From contig CM070721.1 in assembly GCA_036346275.1 (NCBI GenBank), forward strand, positions 52,415,869 to 52,479,868: a stretch of 64,000 bases of DNA. Direction: 5' to 3'. Both the position numbers and the translations under genes were made by a program. Below, in pieces: positions 32,761 to 42,452 of the stretch; position 1 is the first letter of the stretch, and every line of letters begins with the position of its first letter. A model generated the notes under the pieces. It did no database searches. It had not been told where the DNA came from and saw nothing but the letters and a program-made list of their open reading frames with translations. The DNA comes from Otatea glauca (lineage: Eukaryota > Streptophyta > Magnoliopsida > Poales > Poaceae).

Positions 32761-33767
32761 GAAGTCCTGACTCTCTTTGAATTAGGTTGACATGGATTCA
32801 GAAGCTTCAACAACAATGTCAGGAGCCCAGCAAAGTCCATGACCTTCAAAAGGTCATCTAAAGCAATAGTGCTATTACCCGATTAGAGGTGGGCGTCGTG
32901 CCGGGCCGGGCCGGCCTGGCACGGGCCCATCGTGCTTCGTGCCTGAATTGTGCCGGGCCACAACGGCCCGCCGTGCCGTGCCGGGCCGGTCCATTTGCGC
33001 TTCGTGCCGTGCTGGCCCAGGCCTGGCCCATTTGCACTATTACAACGAGAGGAAAGGAGCCGGAGACACATGGAGTTGAGGCAGTGGACGAAAATATTAT
33101 AAGAAAAAGAACTAAAATTTATTTATTCTTGAACAATTACATAGAACGAGGGGGATGCACTGAACATAGGCGAGAGAGGAGGCAATAGGCGAGAAAGAGA
33201 GTGAGCGAGACAGGCGAGAGAGATTGAGAGAGACAGGTGAGAGAAAGAGCTAAGAGAGATTGAGAGGGATGGGTGAGAAAGATCAGCTTTTTACACCGTC
33301 TCTCAATTTCTCTCAGCTCTCTCTCCCGTTTTGCTGGTCTCTCTCAGGTGTTGGCAATGGGGGTGACGTCCATACTGTTGGGTGCGTCCATGACAGTCAT
33401 GCCCTGTGAGTCGATGACCTTCATGTTGGGCTTCTTCCTCATGCCCTAAGTCATCAGCCCCGACACGACCCGTTCTACAGTGTCGTGCCGGGCCGAGCCG
33501 CCAATTGTGCTCGATTCTCAAGCCCAACACGGCCCGTACTACAGTGTCGTGCCGGCCCGGCACGGTCCACTTCGTACCGAGTCGGGCTTCAGACCAAGCC
33601 GTGACGTGCCTTTAGCCGGCCCAAAAGAACTTGGCCCGAGTGCTCACCTCTGTACCCGATACTTTATTTTCCAAGAGAATATGTATCAATTGTTGCTTCA
33701 TATCACACTCATTTTTATGGTCATGTTAGATCCCAAATTGCTGCTTAATATGTTATCGTGTTCACTG
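32761..33767 (-). pseudogene. Captured fragment of the TFIIS-M/SPOC gene, split by a hAT element
   Basis: Bases 32761-32883 and 33661-33767 together match about 230 bp of the second exon of the gene at 41227-41457, with scattered substitutions and a one-base deletion in CTTTTGAAGGTCATGG. The hAT element 32884-33652 was inserted later and left an 8-bp duplication. The fragment lies wholly within one exon, so it is unclear whether DNA or RNA was copied. It lacks both neighbouring exons and is not expected to be functional. Its frame across the stretch equivalent to 41400 is open, where the main copy has stops. Confidence 0.85.
32876..33660. mobile_element. Non-autonomous hAT element, 769 bp, 8-bp duplication
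   Basis: The element is 32884-33652. Terminal inverted repeats are TAGAGGTGGGC at the left and GCTCACCTCTG at the right (9 of 11 pairing). It is flanked by TACCCGAT at 32876-32883 and 33653-33660. Repeated GCCGGGCC and CGTGCCG words near both ends look like subterminal transposase-binding motifs. A central GAGAGA-rich stretch lies at 33170-33340. There is no transposase ORF. Confidence 0.88.
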
Positions 33768-34100
33768 ATCATGTTAGGCAACAAACAAGTGTATGTGCTC
33801 GATGTTGTACATACTATATCGCGATTTTAAGCTAGATAGAGTATATTATATGCATGTGGCGTCGTTCATTTTGGAATTGAGGTAACATAATATTTCTGAA
33901 CACCTTTCCAGGAGAGCAATCCTTACTGTGGCATTGACTCAATGACGTCGGCAACGACGACATAAAAGAACATGCAAACATGCAGTAGATATTGCTGACA
34001 ACAAAGGAGGTGAGGATGATTCTTTTGTAATAATCCCTCCATTAAAGATGGAAGGAATACCGGCACAACAACGATTTGAGCCGGCTCGGTAGCCGAGTCA
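33768..34100 (+). other. Unidentified segment with exon-like pieces
   Basis: After the captured fragment, the plus strand shows a possible 3' splice site (TTTCCAG at about 33906-33912). A short open stretch follows at about 33985-34080 reading DNKGGEDDSFVIIPPLKMEG. I do not recognise the source. It may be another captured gene fragment or part of an old intron/exon. Confidence 0.3.
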
Positions 34101-34440
34101 CGAAAAAAATTTACGTTCAGATCATTTTTAAAAAAAATTACAATTAGGTCTTTTTTTCGGAAAAAAAATATTACGGTTAGGTCCTTTCGTGAAAAAGAAT
34201 ATATATTACGTTTATGTCCTTTTTGCGTTTTTAAGCGTTACGCTCAGGTCTTTCTTCAGAAAATTAAAATTACGTTTAAGTCCTTTTTCAGGAAAAAAAA
34301 CACGGTTAGGTCCTCTTTATGGAAAAATATATATACTACGTTTAGGTCCTTTTTCCATTTTTTTAGCATTCTATTTAGGTCTTTTTTTCGGAAAAAAAAC
34401 CATTTAGGTCCTTTTCCGGAAAACAAGAAAAAAAACGTTG
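34101..34440 (+). repeat. Degenerate AT-rich tandem repeat, unit about 30-40 bp
   Basis: The phrase TTACGTTTAGGTCCTTTTT, or a close variant, recurs about nine times, each followed by a CGGAAAAAAA-like A run. The spacing is irregular. The ORFs seen on both strands arise from the repeat itself. Confidence 0.8.
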
Positions 34441-34900
34441 CCATTTTCCTTTTTTTTTCTAAGAGGACCTTTCGTTTCAGCGAAATCGCATATCCTTCGT
34501 AAGAGAACCCCGAATAAGTGCGAAAAAACCGCAAATACCTGAATAGATGCGAAAAAAAACGCAGATGCATTTATATCCTTTCAACAGTTCCGCCGAATAA
34601 ATGCGAAAAAATGCGATTATGTTTGTATCCTTTCAACCGTTTCACGTATTTCCTCGATTTTCTCGCGTGGGGAGCGGCAATCGCACGTTTTCTCGATTTT
34701 CTGGAGAGCGACGGTCGCGGCGTGGCATGCCGCGATCAATTATCTAATTAATCTCAGACCATGCAAACATGCAGTATGGAGAAAATCAAGGTATATATCA
34801 AGTTAGGTATATCATGTGGCAAATACTTTCTTCAGTTTTATTTCATTCATAGACCACCAGGGCAAGTTCGGGAAGTCGAACAGTAGTGAAGATATGCATA
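34441..34900. other. Unassigned intergenic DNA
   Basis: Contains a repeated GCGAAAAAAC/ATGCGAAAAAA word (34518-34610) and two TTTCTCGATTTTCT strings. No gene is supported. CATGCAAACATGCAGTA at 34758 also occurs at 33973. Confidence 0.4.
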
Positions 34901-34924
34901 TCTTTTTAGTTACAAGAAGCACCG

Positions 34925-35345
34925 TTGCAAGTTATGCTGGAGCCGACCGGGGTCTTGCCATCATCAGCCGTGATGGCATTGAATCTGAACCCGGAGGGCC
35001 AAAGCAGCAGACCCCCTGGTATGTTCAAGGCGGATAGGACTCCCGTGCAGTCCCTACGAGGACGGCAACTTAATCAGTCCTCACAAGCGAAGACCGTCCG
35101 GTCGACCCAGAACTAGATGAACATTGTTGCTACAGTATCATAAACAGTGTTTTCCGTACAATGAAAGATCTATGCAGTATTTTTACCGATCTGGACCATT
35201 CATTTTCGATCAGATGGTCCCGCGAGGACTGTTTAAGTGTGGGGACTGCACGGGAGCCCTGTCCGTTCAAGGCGTCAGTTGGACCGTAGTATTGAGGTGT
35301 ATGGACGTTAGTTCACATAAAAGCTTAACTCGATGAGAAAAACGC
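34925..35345 (+). pseudogene. Unrecognised exon-like open segment cut by a MITE
   Basis: A plus-strand open stretch with protein-like composition (for example LPSSAVMALNLNPEGQSSRP), terminated inside the Mutator-like MITE at 35032. I do not recognise the family. The sequence continues beyond the MITE after the 9-bp duplication, and no motif can be named. It may be the end of a captured gene. Confidence 0.3.
35023..35273. mobile_element. Mutator-like MITE, 233 bp, 9-bp duplication
   Basis: The element is 35032-35264, with inverted ends GGATAGGACTCCCGTGCAGT at the left and the complement GGACAGGGCTCCCGTGCAGT at the right, extending to about 50 bp with gaps. It is flanked by GTTCAAGGC at 35023-35031 and 35265-35273. 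Nine-base duplication plus long inverted ends fits Mutator-like elements. Confidence 0.85.
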
Positions 35346-35389
35346 AGGCAATTCACTTATACTTCAACACTATCCCTCACGTTTAAAGC

Positions 35390-35540
35390 CTGCCTAAAAC
35401 GCGGAACAAAAGTGGATTGCAACTTTTTTAATTGCGTCAATCGGGTCTTGAACTTAAGACTTATTGGCTCTGATACCATATTAAGTTACATGCAGTAGTC
35501 AATTCATCCAAAAGCTCAAGCTGATGAACAATATTGAGTT
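35390..35540 (-). repeat. Interspersed repeat with PBS-like / tRNA-like motif (copy 1)
   Basis: About 105 bp (from TTTTTAATTGCGTCAA to AAAGCTCAAGCTGATGA) is roughly 80% alike to the inverted copy at 41695-41800. On the minus strand it contains TGGTATCAGAGCC. Next to that is GTCTTAAGTTCAAGACC, which looks like a tRNA B box. It could be a SINE or the edge of a Copia element. Confidence 0.5.
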
Positions 35541-35923
35541 ACATAAATAGTGTTTTCAAATAGTATTCCCAAAATAATCTGAGCTGTCGCTTTTTTATCC
35601 AATAGTCCAAATACAACTGTTTAGGTTCCATTGGATCTCTTTCCCATCAGCATACGACCAGCAACAACCAAATTCTATTATGAGTAGTGCTTCTGGCACC
35701 TCTCTTCTAGTATCTCTATGTAGAACTGATGACTACAAACTGGATGGAATATGGAAGAGACACCCCTAAAATGGATGCTTGCCCCCCTGGACCATGCCAA
35801 CCAAGACTTCCTACCAGGTTTTCCTATTTGGGGACAATTCTAGATACGCAAGATTGCACAAAACTATGGCAAGGGAAGCTAGAAACGCTCTACCGGCTAC
35901 TGTGGCTTCCAAGGCATGGCTCC

Positions 35924-36931
35924 CTAGTTAGCAGCACTATAGGCTTGGCCACTACCGTCAGGCACCACATCAAAGTAGGATTGCTGAGCAACGTTCTGCG
36001 CCGGGGCAGCCACCTCGGGAGGCGCACTGGTGGCCAGCCACTGAGCGTTGGGCTGCCAGCCAAGCTGACCAGATTGAGCTTGAGCAGGCTGCGTTGGGTG
36101 CCCGTAAGCCAGAGGCTGCTGCACAGGCACGGCAATGCGCTGGGGCTGAACGTAAGACTGGGACATGGGAGTATGGGACTTAGCGATTCCTGTGTCACGT
36201 GACAATGATACTGCTGCATGGAGTGGTACTGCTGCTGCTGATGATGACAAGGGTGCATTTGCTGAACAGGTGGTGGTGGAGGCAACGGTGGTTGTGGATG
36301 CCGTGATTGCTGGAGATTACTTTGGTTTGAATCCCATTCTGGTATGCCATCGTTGTCGTTCCAAGGCTGGGCTGCCACATATCTCATCATACTTGCGAAC
36401 CATTTCCCTCGACTTGATCTATTGGGCGAGAAGTGGCCAGTAGATGCTGCTGGCTCCTATAGGCCTGTGATGTTATATTGACAGCTGCGTTTGAGATGCT
36501 AACAAAATCATATTCAGGAAGGTCATCGTCATCCCTAACAACACTAGGGCCAAAGCCCGGAGGCGTCATCAGTTACAACATCCTGACAGTGGCGATGCTC
36601 ATTGGAAGAGCCAGATGGAGGACCAGGCGTTTTGGTAGGCCAGGAATACATGGGCACTGAACTAGAAATCACAGCTGTTGCTTCCTTAAGATAGACTGCC
36701 TCTTGGAGCCATCATGCTGTTGGGTATCCTAGGTGAGACATGGGTCCTCCGCCACACGATGACTCCAATAACAGATGTTCCGGTCATGGTTAAACTACCA
36801 GAGTGCTCCATTGGCAGGAGCTCAGCAAGTATTTGTGCTGTCTTCCCTTGAGAAGGGCAGAGGTACAGCTCCACCCCTTCAACAGGCTTCACTAGTCCTA
36901 CTCTCTCGTCTGCAATATATGAGTCAATGGT
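35924..36931 (-). pseudogene. SPOC gene, last coding segment
   Basis: Begins after the acceptor TTCTCCTTCAG with TIDSYIADERVGLV, then VEGVELYLCPSQGKTAQIL and TSVIGVIVWRRTHVSPR, the second half of the SPOC domain. After a shift near 36715 the linker reads HDGSKRQSILRK, then TPPGFGPSVVRDDDDLPEYD in another frame. A Pro/Gln/His tail follows (PPLPPPPPVQQMHP), with a further shift near 36200 to SQSYVQPQRIAVPVQQPLAY. The end is taken at the stop near 35924. The exact C-terminus is uncertain. Confidence 0.78.
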
Positions 36932-37027
36932 CTGAAGGAGAAAATGGTTAGCAAATCAGGAGCTCGGTGATGGTGTTAAGCTGAACCACATAATAAAGTA
37001 GTAACAGATGATAAGAGTAGGGAGGAC

Positions 37028-37087
37028 CTGCAAGAGATGTTGTCGGCCACTCTCAAAAGAGCCCTCCTTCCAACGTAACTCAGTCAC
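37028..37087 (-). pseudogene. SPOC gene, 60-bp exon
   Basis: The acceptor CTTTTACAG precedes VTELRWKEGSFESGRQHLLQ, and the donor GTCCTC follows. Phase 0 joins on both sides fit the neighbouring exons. This is the central SPOC strand/helix region. Confidence 0.85.
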
Positions 37088-37131
37088 CTGTAAAAGATCA
37101 CCAATCTGCAGACTACAGGACAAAATATTGA

Positions 37132-37660
37132 CCATCAGATAGGGATAGGAAACGGTATAGTCTTATAGATCATCCGAATTCGATAGGATACAAATATGGT
37201 GATCTATCCAAACAGTAGTTTATTCACTGTTCGAATTGGTATTTGAATCTGACACAATAAAATAAAATAAAATGTGAATGTGAATGTGAATATTGTTTCG
37301 ATTTTCCCATCCGAAAAATGCTATACAATCTGCATCCAAATTCGAATTCCACAAAGCAATATATATATATAATTTGTTACAGCATGTACAATCTGTTTGA
37401 TTTTTTTCAATTTAGTGTTGAATTATGTCCATTAAGCTTAATTCGCCATATTGGATTGCATACAAGAATATAATCCTATTATTATCTTGTGTTGTATAAA
37501 TTATGCGATGTCCAAATCTGACCAAAGTGGGTAGAGATATTCTATTCGAATTTTTGTTTGGACTTTATACGGATTCATATTCAAGTAAAAAATATGGATG
37601 CGAATGTGGTTTGGCCAACATTCGATTCATATTAAGTCCGTTTCCACCCCTACCATCAGA
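37132..37660. mobile_element. hAT-type MITE, 513 bp, in the SPOC intron
   Basis: The element is 37140-37652, with ends TAGGGATAGGAAACGG and CCGTTTCCACCCCTA. The 8-bp duplication CCATCAGA lies at 37132-37139 and 37653-37660. AT-rich interior, no ORF. Confidence 0.9.
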
Positions 37661-37849
37661 TAGCATGATAGCATTTCTTTTCACATAAATCAACACATCA
37701 ATGCATAAAAAAGAATTTATAGACTTTAACAGATGAGGTGAATGAAAGATGTGAGTGCAGTCACTAACATAAATCATAACAAATTGTATATGCTATGCAC
37801 ACAGAAAAAGGTAGAAGTAAAGTGCTATGAAAATTTTGGAATTTTCCTG

Positions 37850-38253
37850 TTATGGCTTTTGTGGAAGGCAAACAGTGGATGTAAGAGCTCAAGAGTTGGC
37901 TTGGAACAGCTAGGATATCAGAGAGGCGGAGGTAAGAGATCCCCCTCATGGTGGCAGCGGGACTTGTTCCCAGCCATGTCGCAGGAGGCTCTGATACTTG
38001 CCGCCTTGCCGGTTAGATGGAAGAGGCACTTCTTTATTTCTTGCTTATACGGGACAATAATGGCAACCCCCTTCTCTTAAGTAGGCGCCTCCTAACAATC
38101 ATATCTAATCATACCTAACTTAGAGATAGGAGTATTAGCTAACAGACTTATCTCCTAAGATCTCTGAACTAACTCAAACTCCGACGTGCCTCTAGCTCCT
38201 TGCCGCGCAAGTCACGACGGCTGTGCCTCCTGCTGACACACAGCCCCTTGACA
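37850..38253 (-). mobile_element. Copia fragment: LTR (38007-38253), PBS and leader
   Basis: On the minus strand the LTR runs from TGTCAAGGGGCTGTGTG to CTAACCGGCA. It contains AATAAAGAAG, and it is followed by AAGTATCAGAGCC, an initiator-Met-like primer site, and by a start of coding-like leader to about 37850. No second LTR is seen. It lies in the large intron of the SPOC gene. Confidence 0.6.
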
Positions 38254-38381
38254 TGAACGACGACGATACGACTTTTGCCAAAACGAGCCCAAATTACTAA
38301 CATGGAATATGAAAAGTCTACATGCTAAGCACAACAAAGATCAAATTCAAGTCTGTGCTGAGTACAAATACAATTGCCATA

Positions 38382-38918
38382 ATCAATACTAGGGATGGCA
38401 ATGGGGACCCGATCCCTGTTTTCCCGCGGGGAATTCCCCTATTAGGGGACGGGGACAGGGACGGGGGAAATCTCTCCCCGCGGAGGGCTTATTGCGGAAA
38501 ATATTGCCCCCGTCGGGGATCGCGGGGACGGGGACGTTCCACCGTTCCCCGTCCCCGTGTTATCACTAATAGGTGGAAGTAAATGATCATTCTCAAAAGA
38601 AAAAATATATATGTGAGGTTATTATTAATAAATATGCTAAATATGAATTACTCTAGTGATTCACTCACACTTCAACCACACATGCATCATTACTTTAGTG
38701 ATTCATTCATGTAGCATGTGATCTTTTATATAGCATTTTCGGGGATTATTCCCCGTCGGGGCTCCGCAAACCCGTCGGGGGTCGGGGACAGGGGAGAATT
38801 AAGCCCGTGTACGGGGACGGGGACGGGGACGGGGGGCGGGGAAATTTTGCTTATCGGGGATTGGGGATGAGAGGGAGCTCCCGCGGGGATTTTCCCCGTT
38901 GCCATCCCTAATCAATAC
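38382..38918. mobile_element. hAT-type MITE, 521 bp, in the SPOC intron
   Basis: The element is 38390-38910, with inverted ends TAGGGATGGCAATGGGGA and TCCCCGTTGCCATCCCTA (17 of 18 paired). The 8-bp duplication is ATCAATAC (38382-38389 and 38911-38918). The subterminal regions are rich in GGGGAC and CCCCGT words, including a run of GGGGAC repeats at about 38815-38840. No transposase. Confidence 0.92.
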
Positions 38919-39987
38919 TCGTCTCTCAAGGATGTAAGATCACATGGCACCATGACATAGTCCAACATTCAGACTAAAACGTGCCCATAATCTACTTATC
39001 AGGCTTTCCCTTTTCCTTTTTTTTTCTTGCCGTATATTTGCTCTTCCAACTAGCTTTACAGCACTTTGCCAAAAAGCATCATAAAAGCATATTATACAAT
39101 GGTTTAGCTCAAGTTCAGTATGCAAAACAATTTATTCGCACCTCCATTACCCGAAAACAGGTTCCAATATTTTTTCAAAAAAAATACCTTGAGAAGGCCC
39201 AATGCTTCAACATAACACTAATGTGACACTAAATTTACCAAATGTTACGAAGATTTCAGTATTGAACTATTAACGTGACTATTTTTGGAGTGGTGCCTGT
39301 TCTCAGTGGCTTGGCTTTTTATGGCTTTCTTACTATCGATCTGCACAGGAAAATTTGCATATGCACATCCATGTGTGCAACTTGGAGCACAGTCAATTGG
39401 TTTTGGTTGATTTATATATCCAAGTTTCGAGGAATTAATTTCAGATGTGATTACAATAGCGCCTACAGTTCATTGCAGTAAATGATTCTGACTTAAGCAC
39501 AAAATGAAAAAAGTATATCCGCAATACACTCCAATATAATATGCCTACAAAACAGTTAGATAAGAACACCGACACTAAGAGACCACTCTGCATGAAACTG
39601 ACAGAAATATATTCCCACCAATGTGTCATGTAATAAATTCATGGTTATATCTAATCTTCCAATTTTATGGCATCCCATGGCAAACTGTGAACAGGCACTC
39701 TGTGATTTTACATGATACACACAGTTCAGCATAATATAGACAAATGGCTATGATGTTACCACAAATAAACACATACAAGAGTGTCTGTTTCCACTGGGAT
39801 CTTATAATCATTTATTTCATAGAAGTGGCAGAGACAACTGCTTGCGATGCAACAAATACAAGAATGCAATCAATGCATGTATTTCAACAACAAAAAGAAC
39901 ATGGACCAAATGCCAATTTTAATAAAAACCATATTCATCCAACTGAGAATAGCATATATCAAACCATACAGAGAAACAATTTTTTAC
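38919..39987. other. Rest of the large SPOC intron
   Basis: AT-rich sequence with short ORFs on both strands and no recognised domain or inverted-repeat element. It ends at the donor after exon 39988-40108 (reading on the minus strand). Confidence 0.5.
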
Positions 39988-40108
39988 CATTATAGCATGG
40001 CTCCTGGATTTAGGAATCTGTTCAAGAAATTGTTCAAAAGCACTGAACTTCACTCTTCCCTTGACCTCAACAAGGCGGTGCCACTCATTTGTGGATGGCT
40101 TTTCACCA
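39988..40108 (-). pseudogene. SPOC gene, 121-bp exon
   Basis: The acceptor CCTCTTTGTCAG and donor GTAAAA bound SGEKPSTNEWHRLVEVKGRV and FSAFEQFLEQIPKSRSHAIM. The junction to the upstream exon gives AAA-AGT-GGT, continuous with VVAIFK. This is the conserved SPOC core. Confidence 0.9.
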
Positions 40109-40294
40109 CTGACAAAGAGGAACAACAATATTAATTAAGGATATCAGCAAAACGTTAAGATGTGTATTAGGACATGTGCTGTTCTCTAAAATAGTATTAC
40201 GTATTGTTTGCTTCAAAATCTAGGAATTATAAAAAAAAATACTTTTAGTAGTTAATTGCATATAATGACTATAAGCAATGTAGATGGAAACAAC

Positions 40295-41656
40295 CTTTTG
40301 AAGATAGCAACAACATCTGTGAGTGAAGAAAAAGTCAGCTGAATTGTTCCCTCCCATATACCGTCATGTGCCAAGGCAGCATCAGGAATTGTATTACACT
40401 GCATAGTCGATTCAGGAATTGAGCCACTAACAGTATCTGTTTTTTCAGCATCCAACTTTTCAGTGGAAGATTTGACTAACACATCTCCATTTGGTTGTTT
40501 AACTGGATCTAAAATTGAAACTGATCCGATTTTGGGTGACTCTAACTTAGACTCACAATTGTCTTGTGGAGACAGTGCATCAGAATCAAATTGAAACTCT
40601 GATGCAGCATCCTTATCCTCGGTTATGTTATGGGAAGTTTTCTAAATTCAACCCAATGTCAGCTTTGTCAATAGAACTAGGATCGTCTTGCACAGTTTCA
40701 GTGGAAAGATCTTCAAAAGGTGGTTCAGAATCAAGGGCCTCCATGAATTCGAGCTCCACCGAATCCCAACCCCCACCGAGATACCATCAGTTTCTTCCAG
40801 CTCAACCTGAATTTCTCCTTTGTGCGTTTTCCTCACCAAGAGTCTAACATCCACTTCTCTATTAGGAGAACAGCCATCTTTGCAAGCTCTTCAGCTTTAG
40901 CCATCCGCCACTCTGTAAGCTCCTTTGACGCAAGTTCTTCGGTAGTCATTGTACATAGGCATTTGGGAGTTATGTCTCCAGACAAGACTCGCTCCCTCAG
41001 CACAGGATTACTTTTATCTTTCAAATTAAACAAAAGTGATCTACATTTCTCCTTGTATATCTTATTAACTCCTCCAAAAAATTTGAACAGCTCCTCTTCT
41101 ATTCTAAACGCTAAACTTTGGGCATTTTGAATCCCACCCTTCTTTTCTTCTGTTGCTACATCTGCAGTCTTTGTTCTTTTCGACTCATGCTTGATTTGAG
41201 ATACATTAACCCCAGCATCAATATTGGAAGTCCTGACTCTCTTCAAATTAGGTTGTGACATGGATTCAAAAGCTCTAACAACAATGTCAGGAGCCCAGCA
41301 AAGTCCATGACCTTGCAAAAGCTCATCTAAAGCAACAGTGCTATTACCCAATACTTCATTTTCCAAGGGAACATGTATCTATTGATGATGTCTATCATCA
41401 CTCACTTTTATGGCTGTCTGATCCTACATTGCTACTTAACATGTTATTATGTTCACTTTTCCTAGCAGCAACCTCTGTGATAGTATCAGTATCGGCTTTA
41501 CCTGCATCATGTGATGCGGTTGTGATTGGTCCATGCAATGCATCACCATCCACTTGTTTGTTGCCACCAGCTGATCCAACAGGTGATACATTTCCAACAG
41601 ATAGCTGTGCACTCTGCTGGTCAGAATCCATACTCAAGGCGGCAGCCAGAGTATCC
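40295..41656 (-). pseudogene. SPOC gene, large exon with TFIIS middle domain and SPOC start
   Basis: After an acceptor ending CTTCAACACAG the exon reads DTLAAALSMDSDQQ, the start of a TFIIS-M region. The domain body at 40833-41366 has EEELFKFFGGVNKIYKEKCR, NLKDKSNPVLRERVLSGDI and MTTEELASKELTEWRMAKAE. A shift near 40845 leads to VDVRLLVRKTHKGEIQVE, then EFMEALDSEPPFEDL in another frame. After another shift a Ser/Asp-rich linker runs to the SPOC start IWEGTIQLTFSSLTDVVAIF. Stops near 41395 interrupt the part before LENEVLGNST. The donor is AAAAG/GTTG. Confidence 0.88.
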
Positions 41657-41694
41657 CTGTGTTGAAGAATAAGTAAATTGCTTTTCTTCATCAG

Positions 41695-41810
41695 TTTAAG
41701 CTTTTGGGTGAACTAGTACATACAACTCAATATGCTATCATAGCAAAGAAGTCTTGAGTTCAAGACCCAGTTGACGCAATTAAAAAATAATAATTACAGC
41801 CCACTTCCAT
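41695..41810 (+). repeat. Interspersed repeat with PBS-like / tRNA-like motif (copy 2)
   Basis: An inverted relative of 35390-35540, lying between the first two SPOC exons. It contains TATGCTATCATAGC, a worn TGGTATCAGAGC, and GTCTTGAGTTCAAGACCC. Confidence 0.5.
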
Positions 41811-41814
41811 TTCA

Positions 41815-42129
41815 CCTCTCGAGCAAATTGCCGTCATTCCTCATCAACAACTGTGGATGTGCCTTCGGCAGCAGTTCCTTCTGAACAGAACGCTTGCCAG
41901 CAGATGACTGCGACGGCACAGATTTCAGCATCTAGACCTTCGGCGACGCCGTCATCTTATTGCCCACCGCGGACGGCGACTACTAAAGCGCAACAATCCC
42001 AGGCAAAGCCGTCTGAACACTCAGCACCTGCTGCGGCGGCCTCAAGGACACCGTACTCAAAGGTCTCGCCCCGAAAAGGTGCTGCGCGCTGGGCCTGGGA
42101 GCACCAACCTGCGCCGGCTGCTGGCTCAT
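41815..42129 (-). pseudogene. SPOC gene, N-terminal coding segment
   Basis: The start is taken at ATG 42129 (MSQQPAQVGAPRPSAQHLFG). Pro/Gln/Leu-rich sequence follows. Two adjacent stops near 41985 and a third (TAG, probably CAG) before MLKSVPSQSSAGKRSVQKEL interrupt it. The N-terminal part of this family is poorly conserved, but the KxxASPK-x-QMLK-like string and position support the link. The promoter is missing: Gypsy LTR sequence begins at 42191. Confidence 0.7.
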
Positions 42130-42190
42130 GGGCACGATCAGGTACGAGCTGATCGCCCCAGTTGTCGGGTTAGAACACGGTAGGGTACTG

Positions 42191-42452
42191 TCGACAGAAA
42201 AGTAGATGAAAAGTAGACGCGGATTGGTTGGTTGGCTCTGGGCAGCCTTTTCTGATCACCTCTTTTATAGCCATTGGCCGATTGAGTCCTGGTACAACAC
42301 GTTAGGAATAGAATCTGTATCGACCTCTATTTGGAGGGTGCTTTCCTTAACAACCTGTTTTGTTTTCAAATATCTTGATCCGTTATCCAATCGTATCTTG
42401 TTGATCTTGTACTGCCGATTTTGACCCTATCTACCAAATTTTGGTGCAAACA
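42191..42452 (-). repeat. 3' LTR fragment of Gypsy G1 copy B
   Basis: Matches 55925-56188 of the solo LTR, including the terminal TTTTGGTGCAAACA. It is cut at 42191, where SPOC-gene sequence begins. Confidence 0.85.

Larger units (their letters stand above)
35924..42129 (-). pseudogene. TFIIS central-domain plus SPOC-domain gene (frame-broken)
   Basis: A host gene on the minus strand in five coding segments with matching GT-AG junctions: 41815-42129, 40295-41656, 39988-40108, 37028-37087 and 35924-36931. Domain order is a low-complexity N-terminus, TFIIS middle domain, SPOC domain and a Pro/Gln-rich tail, as in the plant SPOC/transcription elongation factor S-II family (Arabidopsis AT5G11430 and AT5G25520 type). 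Such proteins act in the nucleus and are linked to RNA polymerase II transcription. At least six frame breaks or stops occur in the exons, yet the splice sites and domain motifs are well kept. The breaks may be recent decay or assembly indels. The 5' end is cut by Gypsy sequence at 42191. Confidence 0.85.

Noticed and set aside
33973..34774. A 17-bp direct repeat, CATGCAAACATGCAGTA, at both ends of 33973-34774
   Set aside because: It could mark an insertion, but no inverted ends or LTR are found inside the bounds, and the word is internally repetitive.
41398..41691. A separate 97-codon gene on the minus strand
   Set aside because: It is part of the large SPOC-gene exon (TFIIS-M start). Its first residues come from intron sequence before the splice acceptor at 41657.
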